A stretch of DNA of 35,153 bases. Source: an uncultured Angelakisella sp. (GTDB taxonomy: Bacteria; Bacillota; Clostridia; Oscillospirales; Ruminococcaceae). Positions 14,528 through 20,381 of the stretch are shown here, piece after piece. Under the pieces are notes generated by a model that made no database searches, was not told the DNA's origin, and worked only from the letters and a program-made list of their open reading frames with translations. How positions within the stretch are numbered: position 1 is the first letter of the stretch; each line of letters opens with the position of its first letter. The stretch is from NCBI GenBank assembly GCA_910585525.1, contig CAJUFR010000018.1, forward strand, positions 1-35,153, read 5' to 3'. Position numbers and translations under genes: made by a program.

Positions 14528-15844
14528 TCAATTATTCCCCTGATTTTTACATTTAAGGGCGAAGAGTACATTCTCCCGAATCCAATCTATATACTCCCTG
14601 CAAATTGGTTGGGATTTGTTGTGAATAAGTCTGTTAGCAATACACCCACCACCGCATACAGGAAACGCCTTGCAGGTTCTACACCGTTTATCCGCTGAAT
14701 CTAAAAGAAATCTTAAATCTGTTCCATTATGTAATAATCCATCCTGTAGATTACCAATCTCCCATCCTTCTCTATTAAGCATATGTGAACAACGATACAG
14801 TTTTTCGTCTGGTCCAATCACACAATTGTTCACATGCAGCATACCGCAAGAAACAATATGCCTACGAGGGAGTTTTTGCATAAAAGAATCTCCCCAGCCA
14901 CGAACCAATGCAGTACGGTGGATATCTTTGATAAAAGTAATATACTCACTTTCTGTTAAACATGTGTTTTTTATTTCCTCCTCGTCATTCCAATTCTGGA
15001 TCATGGCAAAATCAACTAAAATTTTGCCATTCAGTCCAGATTCATCCAACAAAAGAGCCAGAAGATTTTCAATCTCTTGGACATTATCTCTATCTATATT
15101 GATGCGGATAATTATTCGAAACAAATCACATGCGTCTTTAATATTCTGAATCGTTCGGTAGAAATTTTCACTGGTAGTTCCTTTCTTTTTGGCATACAAT
15201 TCCCCCAATCCATCTAAGGTTATCTGTGCAGCTTGAACATTGCATTCATTAGCCATCTGCCAGGCGACATCTTTAGTTAAAAGACTTCCGTTTGTAATAA
15301 TTCGAGCCTGATAGTGTACACCTCTTTTTTGAATATAATCTTGTAATTGTTTCGAATATTTGAGAATATTTTCTATTTGTAAGGTTGGCTCTCCACCGAA
15401 CCAAGATATATATACATCCCGAAGATTACTATGATTATCTACAAACTTCTTGATGTAAGCTATTGTATGCTCCCATGCGATCTCACTCATTGTATTTTTG
15501 GGTGCATCAGTATTTTCGAAACAGTATAAGCAATGATAATTGCACTTCATACTGGGAGCAATTATAAATGTCACATTTTCTGGGTCCTCTCGAAAGATTG
15601 CTCGAAATCTTTCATAGTTTGCCAAAGCCCATTGGTCAACACCTTCCCCGATGATAAACCCTTTTTCCAACATAGGCTGAAACAGACCGTTTTCCTTGAT
15701 TAAGGTCATATCATCATGAAGGACCGCATCCATATACTGTTCCTCAAACCATGCAACAGCACCAGAAAAAGAGTTATAAACCAAAGCCCACCCCTGTTTT
15801 TCTGTAATCTCGATGTTGTATATACTGGATTTATATTCACCCAT
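14528..15844 (-). CDS. Radical SAM/SPASM peptide-modifying enzyme
   Basis: 438 residues. An N-terminal region of about 95 residues resembles the small substrate-recognition segment found ahead of many SPASM maturases. The radical SAM core has the [4Fe-4S] motif C101-x3-C105-x2-C108 (CNYHCLYC) and the SAM-binding GGEPTL at 150-155. The C-terminal SPASM domain has C333, C341, C352, then C388-x2-C391-x5-C397-x3-C401 (CRTCKAFPVCGGGC) and C415, enough for two auxiliary clusters. Enzymes of this class install thioether, C-C or similar bonds in peptides, or activate sulfatases; no sulfatase is nearby. The ATG has AAAGGAG seven bases upstream. Composition is far more AT-rich than the chromosome, indicating transfer. 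No transporter or protease is seen beside it. Confidence 0.92.
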   Translation of the reverse strand: MGEYKSSIYNIEITEKQGWALVYNSFSGAVAWFEEQYMDAVLHDDMTLIKENGLFQPMLEKGFIIGEGVDQWALANYERFRAIFREDPENVTFIIAPSMKCNYHCLYCFENTDAPKNTMSEIAWEHTIAYIKKFVDNHSNLRDVYISWFGGEPTLQIENILKYSKQLQDYIQKRGVHYQARIITNGSLLTKDVAWQMANECNVQAAQITLDGLGELYAKKKGTTSENFYRTIQNIKDACDLFRIIIRINIDRDNVQEIENLLALLLDESGLNGKILVDFAMIQNWNDEEEIKNTCLTESEYITFIKDIHRTALVRGWGDSFMQKLPRRHIVSCGMLHVNNCVIGPDEKLYRCSHMLNREGWEIGNLQDGLLHNGTDLRFLLDSADKRCRTCKAFPVCGGGCIANRLIHNKSQPICREYIDWIRENVLFALKCKNQGNN

Positions 15845-15976
15845 ATCTATGCTCCTTTGAGTTAATAGTTAAACTGCACAGTATTGCTAAAGCCTTTATA
15901 GAACGGGTGTAGCACACCGTTGGGCAGTAAAATCGTTACCTTTTCAAAAATTCAAATTAATTGTACATACATTTTA

Positions 15977-16005
15977 TTTATACATGTTATTTTTGTAATT
16001 GTCAA
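15977..16005 (-). promoter_or_regulatory. Promoter of the radical SAM gene
   Basis: On the minus strand: TTGACA (16005-16000), 17-base spacer, TATAAA (15982-15977). It predicts a leader of about 125 bases. The leader contains an imperfect hairpin around 15903-15922 and a stop-terminated frame without a normal start codon. Confidence 0.7.
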
Positions 16006-16086
16006 GCTATATTTCAATATAGGCAGAAAAATCAATTTAGAAAAAATATTTAAATCCTATAGCACACCATAGAGCAATTTCGAATA

Positions 16087-16260
16087 CCATGCCAGGCACC
16101 AGCAAAGGTAACAAATACAAATGTGCATTATGGGAAATATTTCCTGGTGGATGAATTGACGGTTGATTGCATCGAGCCTTGGAGCAAAGATGGAAGAACG
16201 GTTCTTTCCAATGTGTAACTGTTGTGCAGGCCATGCAACAGCAAAAAATATAATCACTAA
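16087..16260 (+). pseudogene. Degraded HNH endonuclease remnant
   Basis: Reading through one missing base near 16131 gives KYKCAL, then KYFLVDELTVD, IEPWSKDGRTVLSN and LLCRPCNSKK, the zinc-finger HNH signature C-x2-C ... DH-x-PWSKGG-(x)n-N-x2-LC-x2-CN-x3-K. Three lesions are visible: the frameshift, the catalytic His of the DH pair replaced by Cys (TGC at 16168-16170), and a TAA (16216-16218) where Gln is usual. No N-terminal part with a good start is seen. It is a dead fragment of a restriction or homing-type nuclease, supporting the mobile origin of this stretch. Confidence 0.75.
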
Positions 16261-16309
16261 TTTGCGTTCAGGCGGACCGGAGATGCTACCCCCGGCCCAC
16301 CTGATTCTG

Positions 16310-16477
16310 TTATTCGCCCGCTTTCCTTTGTTGTATCTCTTTCCATTCCCAGAAATCTCTCTGCCCTTCCTCACTCTCGAAGAATTTCTGTATCTCCGGG
16401 AGTAGGACCCTGGCCAGGGCCTCCACCTCATGGAGCGGGATGCCAGTGCCGTAGTCGTTAGGTTTCTTCTTTGCCAA
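16310..16477 (-). CDS. Small conserved-looking mobile-element protein
   Basis: 55 residues from a TTG start that has GGAGG seven bases upstream (16489-16485). The sequence starts MAKKKPNDYGTGIP and continues as an amphipathic helical stretch, HEVEALARVLLPEIQKFFES, then an acidic/basic tail ending QQRKAGE. The composition looks like a real protein, and I have an impression of similar short proteins in Clostridial mobile elements, but no function is known to me. The upstream open frame to 16582 crosses a palindrome and has no ribosome binding site. Two longer frames on the same strand (16037-16234 and 16057-16491) are shadows. Confidence 0.5.
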   Translation of the reverse strand: MAKKKPNDYGTGIPLHEVEALARVLLPEIQKFFESEEGQRDFWEWKEIQQRKAGE

Positions 16478-16566
16478 GCATTGTCCTCCATTCGTCCGTG
16501 TAGTTATGAGTTCAATGTCCGGCGTCGCTACAATCTGATAGGCATCCCCTCCCCCGGAAATGGAAG

Positions 16567-16605
16567 ATGCAGGCGGTGTCAAGATAGTCTTGACTTCGCC
16601 TGCAT
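16567..16605. repeat. 39-bp near-perfect palindrome
   Basis: Arms ATGCAGGCG-(2)-GTCAAGA and TCTTGAC-(2)-CGCCTGCAT around TAG, with sixteen matched pairs interrupted only by two mismatches. It lies upstream of the 55-residue gene. It could be a terminator without U-tract, a protein-binding site or an end of an inserted element. Confidence 0.75.
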
Positions 16606-17016
16606 ATTGCTGTTTGTATGAAATTTACAAAGTTATTGTATCGGAATTTTACAGTTCTGTCAAGCCTTGCGGAGTAGAAAAAGTAAGGGGGCCAATCCCT
16701 TGCATTGCATGGATTACAATCGCTAAAACTGATTGACCTGTATGATTTCCTTCGGAGGCTAAAATAGGGGGTTACTTTTTCTATCAGTGTCCGCAAATCG
16801 GAGGGCTGAACCGCTTGTGCGGCAAGGGGTCTAAACCGCTTGCAGAAGAAGGGAATACGATTTCCTATGGAGGGCTGAAAACGGCCTCGATTTGCGGACA
16901 TATGTAACGCATTAGGCCCAATTTTTCCCGATAAAATCAGGGGATTGGGGATGTGGATTGGCAACTCCTGTATGTATGGCCGGGAACTTCAAAAACGCCC
17001 TTCTAAAGCGTTACAG
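16606..17016. other. Non-coding stretch with a 13-bp inverted repeat
   Basis: No supportable gene on either strand; all frames are broken by stops. TGTCCGCAAATCG (16788-16800) and its exact complement (16888-16900) enclose 87 bases that contain CCGC-TTGT-GCGG and a direct repeat GGAGGGCTGAA (16800-16810, 16869-16879). It could fold as a long-stem RNA or be a mobile-element end; function unknown. Confidence 0.6.
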
Positions 17017-17057
17017 GTGTTTGACACTTGCATCGCTTGCCAGTTTCTGAAAACTGG
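17017..17057 (-). repeat. Inverted copy of the oriT-like motif plus hairpin
   Basis: On the minus strand, GGCAAGCGATGCAAGTGT (17041-17024) with GTGT-CAA-ACAC following it, and a CCAGTTT/AAACTGG hairpin (17040-17057). It matches the plus-strand motif at 18016-18033 with one difference. It also follows the SLOG gene, where the hairpin may end its mRNA. Confidence 0.55.
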
Positions 17058-17071
17058 TTCCAGCGGCGGTT

Positions 17072-17605
17072 TTACCGCTCTAATTTTTCGTAGCTCACGC
17101 TCCTGGAAACCGGGGCGATCACGATAACTTCCCGTCCAAGTCTCTTGGCATATCGAACGGTCATCCCCGTTCCGCTCCGGCGGCTCCCGTTGTAGACTGC
17201 CAGCAGCACAGAGGAATGCTCTACCAGATAGCGGTTTCGGGCCAGCATACAGTCTGAGGTGTATTCCCGGTTCACATAGATTACCTCATCAGCTTGCCGC
17301 AAAATAGAACGATACCGCTCCTGCTCTGACATCGGCCATGCGTCCTCCTGCCCCTCACAAGGAAGGATGCAGTGGAGGCGCAGAGCAGGATTTTTCTTTT
17401 TGAGGTCCAGCACGATTTCCGCTGCCCAGAGGTCTACCCCCTGGGCCATACCAGATAGGAAGTCAGTAACACCCCGTTCTGCCAGCACGGAGATTTGTTC
17501 CGCCAGGGTTTCCTTCAGCAGGACGCAACCTGGGGCCGTCTCATTGTCTTTCCATGAGAAACTCTTGGAACGATGACCGGTAAATGCACATATAATACGA
17601 TTCAT
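17072..17605 (-). CDS. SLOG-family protein (YpsA/DUF1273-like)
   Basis: 177 residues. Rossmann-like SLOG fold: IICAFTGHRSKSF at the N-terminus, then GVTDFLSGMAQGVDLWAAEIVLDL (about 55-78), LHCILPCEGQE, MSEQERYRSILRQADEVIYVN, and an ARNRYLVEHSSVLLAVYNG segment with GGT-like GSRRSGTG. These resemble YpsA/DprA-type nucleotide-binding proteins. The role is unknown; SLOG proteins occur in stress and phage-defence settings as possible sensors of nucleotide signals (family knowledge). ATG at 17605 has GGGAGG seven bases upstream; eleven further upstream codons lack a site. It is divergent from a small XRE gene and shares its control region. Confidence 0.85.
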   Translation of the reverse strand: MNRIICAFTGHRSKSFSWKDNETAPGCVLLKETLAEQISVLAERGVTDFLSGMAQGVDLWAAEIVLDLKKKNPALRLHCILPCEGQEDAWPMSEQERYRSILRQADEVIYVNREYTSDCMLARNRYLVEHSSVLLAVYNGSRRSGTGMTVRYAKRLGREVIVIAPVSRSVSYEKLER

Positions 17606-17626
17606 ATTCAATCCTCCCTGTTCTGC

Positions 17627-17717
17627 GATATATCCCACGCCCCCATTATATCACACATTTTGCATTTAGGATATATCCCACACGATAAATCGCAAAAATG
17701 GCTAGAATAATCGTGTG
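17627..17717. promoter_or_regulatory. Shared control region with repeated operator-like sites
   Basis: GATATATCCCAC occurs twice in direct orientation (17627-17638, 17670-17681), the second including the palindrome GGATATATCC. CACACGAT (17679-17686) is inverted as ATCGTGTG (17710-17717). TATAAT for the minus-strand SLOG gene lies between the two direct repeats. It is a candidate autoregulatory region for the XRE protein at 17740. Confidence 0.55.
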
Positions 17718-17739
17718 AAGAAGGAGAGGTGATGCCGCT

Positions 17740-17982
17740 GTGAACGCAAAAACCGCCGTTGCCCGTCGTATTCATGCGTTATGTCTGGAGCGAAACATGG
17801 CAGTCAATGCACTAGCAAATCAGTGCGGCATTGCGCCTTCTACGATTTATAGCATGTTGAACACCAAAAGCAAAAATCCAGGCGTTGTTTCCATTCAAAA
17901 AATTTGTGATGGATTAGAAATCAGTGTTCGAGAGTTTTTTGATGACCCACTATTTGAGAATTTGGAACCAGAAATCAAATGA
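17740..17982 (+). CDS. Small XRE-family regulator
   Basis: 80 residues, a single helix-turn-helix: AVARRIHALCLERNMAVNALANQCGIAPSTIYSML (about 6-40), then SIQKICDGLEISVREFFDDPLFE. Such short Cro/CI proteins are common in Clostridial mobile elements. The start is GTG at 17740 after GAAGGAGAGG; the ATG seven bases upstream is out of frame and stops at once. It is divergent from the SLOG gene. Its likely target is the repeat-rich region between them (inference). Confidence 0.85.
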   Translation: MNAKTAVARRIHALCLERNMAVNALANQCGIAPSTIYSMLNTKSKNPGVVSIQKICDGLEISVREFFDDPLFENLEPEIK

Positions 17983-18015
17983 GTAGTTGCTCCTAAAAGG
18001 GGACGGAACAAAACC

Positions 18016-18063
18016 GGCAAGCAATGCAAGTGTGGACACACATTGCAAACTGGCAAGCAATGC
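18016..18063 (+). other. oriT-like repeat and hairpin region
   Basis: GGCAAGCAATGCAAGTGT (18016-18033) carries a hairpin, GCAATG...CATTGC enclosing GTGT-GG-ACAC, and is followed by a partial copy GGCAAGCAATGC (18052-18063). Short stems ending in GTGT/ACAC beside direct repeats resemble transfer origins of mobilisable elements. No relaxase gene is present in the window. Confidence 0.35.
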
Positions 18064-18143
18064 GCGTTTCATGAAACCCGCCTGCTTGCCGCTTGTTGGG
18101 GCCAGCCCCAAACCCCGGAACGCACAATAAATTGTGCGGCTGC

Positions 18144-18172
18144 GCGTCCCTGACGGGACGCTTTTTCTTTTT
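18144..18172 (+). terminator. Intrinsic terminator
   Basis: GCGTCCC-TGAC-GGGACGC followed by TTTTTCTTTTT, downstream of the small XRE gene. A second stem CGCACAAT-AA-ATTGTGCG precedes it (18121-18138). Confidence 0.85.
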
Positions 18173-18225
18173 CGGCCCAGTCGTGCGACGAGAAATATTG
18201 ACTCTTGAAAAACTCTGATTTCGCG

Positions 18226-18258
18226 TTGACTATGTTGCGATTATATGGTACTATAATC
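18226..18258 (+). promoter_or_regulatory. Promoter and operator of the XRE-recombinase operon
   Basis: TTGACT (18226-18231) with TACTAT 17 bases later. The perfect inverted repeat GATTATA-N6-TATAATC (18239-18258) overlaps the -10 region, as expected for an autorepressed regulator. Confidence 0.6.
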
Positions 18259-18275
18259 AGGAAAGGGGTGAGCAT

Positions 18276-18644
18276 ATGTCAAAGGAAACGATTGGTTCCC
18301 GGTTGAGAAAACTGCGGCAGAGTGTGAAGATTTCACAGCGGAAAATGGGGGAACTGCTGGGTGTCAGCCAGTCCGCCATTGACCGCTATGAGCGTGATTT
18401 GTCAAGTCCCAATGCAGAAAATTTTGTGGTCTATGCAGATTACTTCGATGTTTCCCTGGACTATATCTTTGGCCGCTGCGACGAGCCGCAGGGCAAACTT
18501 TATGAGCATCGTCCCCGCATTGAGCAGGTTAATCCTGATTTGAAATCATTTGTGGATATGTGTTTTGACCCGGCCTCACCCATGAGCGAGAGGCTAAAAG
18601 AAGTGCTGACCAAAATGCTGGAGGAGGCCGAGAAAGAAAAATGA
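18276..18644 (+). CDS. XRE-family regulator coupled to recombinase
   Basis: 122 residues. The N-terminal helix-turn-helix is IGSRLRKLRQSVKISQRKMGELLGVSQSAIDRYERD (about 6-41). A middle part DYFDVSLDYIFGRCD is typical of CI-like regulators of Clostridia, and a C-terminal helical tail includes ERLKEVLTKMLEEAEKEK. The ATG follows GAAAGGGG. Its last four bases (ATGA) overlap the recombinase start, so the two are translated together. It probably represses its own promoter through the palindrome there and thereby controls excision. Confidence 0.9.
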   Translation: MSKETIGSRLRKLRQSVKISQRKMGELLGVSQSAIDRYERDLSSPNAENFVVYADYFDVSLDYIFGRCDEPQGKLYEHRPRIEQVNPDLKSFVDMCFDPASPMSERLKEVLTKMLEEAEKEK

Positions 18645-20296
18645 AAGCAGTGATTTACGCCCGGTACTCCAGTGATAATCAACGGGAAGAGAGTATTGAG
18701 GGCCAGCTGCGGGAGTGTACCGCCTACTGCCAGAAAAATGAGATTACCATTGTCCGCACCTACATTGACCGTGCCTTGTCCGCCAAGACCGACAACCGCC
18801 CGGACTTCCAGCGGATGATAAAGGACAGCGCCAAGGGACTGTTCGATGTGGTCCTGGTCTGGAAGTTGGACAGGTTTGCCCGCAACCGTTACGACAGCGC
18901 CCGTTACAAAGCACAGCTCAAAAAATACGGCGTCAAAGTCCTCTCCGCTACGGAAAATATTTCGGAAGGGCCGGAGGGCATCATCCTGGAGTCCCTGTTG
19001 GAAGGTATGGCGGAATACTACTCGGCAGAGTTGGCGGAGAAGGTTATCCGGGGGCATACCGAGAACGCCTTGAAGTGCAAATATAACGGCGGTACACCAA
19101 CCTTTGGCTACGCCATCGACAGTGAACGGCACTATCAAATCGACCCCCGCACCGCCCCTGTTGTGCTGGAGATGTTCACCCGCTACGACAATGGCGCTAC
19201 CATGAAAGAGATACGGGATTACCTCAATGACACCGGGGTGACAACTGTCCGTGGGAAAGCAATCGACCTCAATTTTGTGGCGGCGATCCTTCACAATCGG
19301 AAATTCCTGGGCGAGTACAAATATCGGGAGATCGTTATTCCTAGCGGCATTCCCGCCATCGTTCCCCAGGACTTGTTTGACCGGGTGCAGGACAAGCTGG
19401 CGAAAAATAAAAAGGCCCCCGCCCGGCATAAGGCGGAGGACGACTATCTGCTGACAACCAAGCTGTTCTGCGGAACCTGTGGGGCCATGATGGTTGGCGA
19501 GAGCGGCACCAGTTCGACCAATCGAAAATATCACTACTACCGCTGTGTGAACACAAAGAAAAATCACACCTGCAACGCCAAGCACAAGAGCGTCAAAAAA
19601 CTGCCGCTGGAAAATGCCGTGGTCAATTCGGTGATGGCAAAAATCATGGACGATGCTTTTGTGGAATACATAACGGACGCTGTGATGGATTTACAGGGAC
19701 GGGAAAGCAGCGCACTCCCCGCTCTGCGGAAGCAGTTGGAGGATGCGGAGCGCGGCATTACGAATATGCTCAACGCGATTCAAGCCGGTATCATCAACGC
19801 CTCCACCAAGCAGCGCCTGGATGAGTTGGAGGACGCCAAGCAGAAGATTGAGTTGCAAATTATCCAGGAGGAAATGAAACACCCTCTGCTCTCACGCGAG
19901 GATGTGACCTATTGGATTTGCCGGTTCCGTACTCTGGATGTGACCCAGCTTGAGGAACGGCGGCGGCTGATCGACAGCTTTGTGAACGCAGTCACGATTT
20001 TCGATGACTACATTTTGATTACGTTTAACTACAAGGAAGGCTCGGAACGGGTCACTTTTGATGAGATTAAAAGTTCGGATTTGAAATTGGTCGGGGGACC
20101 ATGGCGTGGCCGCCAAGGCACGTCCTACTCGCTCCCCTCTTTTGAGGGGGGCTTTCCTTTGTACAGAATCTTAATGCGTGCCTGGAGACATAGATCCTGT
20201 GGAGCAATCTTTTTAAAGAAGTTTTACTATATACTTTGGTATGAGGTGGAACTCTGGAAGAATCCCCTGCTGACATTCTGTAAACCGCTAACGTGA
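18641..20296 (+). CDS. Large serine recombinase (site-specific integrase)
   Basis: 551 residues. The N-terminal resolvase domain starts KAVIYARYSSDNQREESIEGQ, with the nucleophile Ser10/Ser11 region, and includes LDRFARNRYDS. The recombinase domain follows (about 155-260; GGTPTFGYAID). A zinc ribbon has CGTCG ... YRC ... HTC at about 280-315, and a coiled-coil stretch lies at about 345-400. It cuts and joins DNA at att sites and likely inserted this element. The C-terminus is odd: after KSSDLK the frame continues about 70 codons through a terminator-like hairpin (20131-20160) into a sequence also found near 21690-21748, so the natural stop may have been lost by mutation or by the integration junction. 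Confidence 0.93.
   Translation: MKAVIYARYSSDNQREESIEGQLRECTAYCQKNEITIVRTYIDRALSAKTDNRPDFQRMIKDSAKGLFDVVLVWKLDRFARNRYDSARYKAQLKKYGVKVLSATENISEGPEGIILESLLEGMAEYYSAELAEKVIRGHTENALKCKYNGGTPTFGYAIDSERHYQIDPRTAPVVLEMFTRYDNGATMKEIRDYLNDTGVTTVRGKAIDLNFVAAILHNRKFLGEYKYREIVIPSGIPAIVPQDLFDRVQDKLAKNKKAPARHKAEDDYLLTTKLFCGTCGAMMVGESGTSSTNRKYHYYRCVNTKKNHTCNAKHKSVKKLPLENAVVNSVMAKIMDDAFVEYITDAVMDLQGRESSALPALRKQLEDAERGITNMLNAIQAGIINASTKQRLDELEDAKQKIELQIIQEEMKHPLLSREDVTYWICRFRTLDVTQLEERRRLIDSFVNAVTIFDDYILITFNYKEGSERVTFDEIKSSDLKLVGGPWRGRQGTSYSLPSFEGGFPLYRILMRAWRHRSCGAIFLKKFYYILWYEVELWKNPLLTFCKPLT
20124..20189 (+). repeat. Interspersed repeat, copy 1
   Basis: CCTACTCG, a hairpin of variable sequence, then TCTTA and GTGCCTGGAGAC (20178-20189). 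The same order is found at 21690-21748 with a different hairpin, which points to a dispersed chromosomal repeat interrupted or bordered by the island. Confidence 0.45.
20131..20160 (+). terminator. Terminator-like hairpin inside the recombinase reading frame
   Basis: GCTCCCCTC-TTTT-GAGGGGGGC followed by TTTCCTTT, about 45 codons before the annotated stop. It suggests that the original gene ended before this point. Confidence 0.6.
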
Positions 20297-20333
20297 TGGA
20301 CTGCTTTATTGACGCTACGTAATTATAGTGGCA

Positions 20334-20368
20334 ACGCCCCCGGCACCGCAAAAGGGTGCCGGGGGCGT
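20334..20368 (-). terminator. Terminator of the SurA/PrsA-like gene
   Basis: Perfect 14-bp stem ACGCCCCCGGCACC / GGTGCCGGGGGCGT with a seven-base loop, 13 bases after the stop codon. The U-tract on the minus strand is poor (TGCCACTATAATT). Confidence 0.7.
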
Positions 20369-20381
20369 TCGTGCCGGCGGG

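Larger units (their letters stand above)
14155..20296. mobile_element. Low-GC integrated island with serine recombinase
   Basis: Between tRNA-Pro and the SurA-like gene the sequence changes character: base composition drops strongly (most AT-rich at 14155-16050) and codon use differs from the flanks. The content is mobile-type: radical SAM gene, HNH pseudogene, small mobile-element protein, SLOG protein, two XRE regulators and a large serine recombinase at the right end. The differing composition of the left and right halves suggests a composite of more than one insertion. No flanking direct repeats could be identified, so the ends are approximate. Confidence 0.6.

Noticed and set aside
16037..16491. 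Overlapping minus-strand frames of 65 and 144 codons
   Set aside because: They cover the HNH remnant and the 55-residue gene, show no ribosome binding site at their starts and have no coherent protein character.
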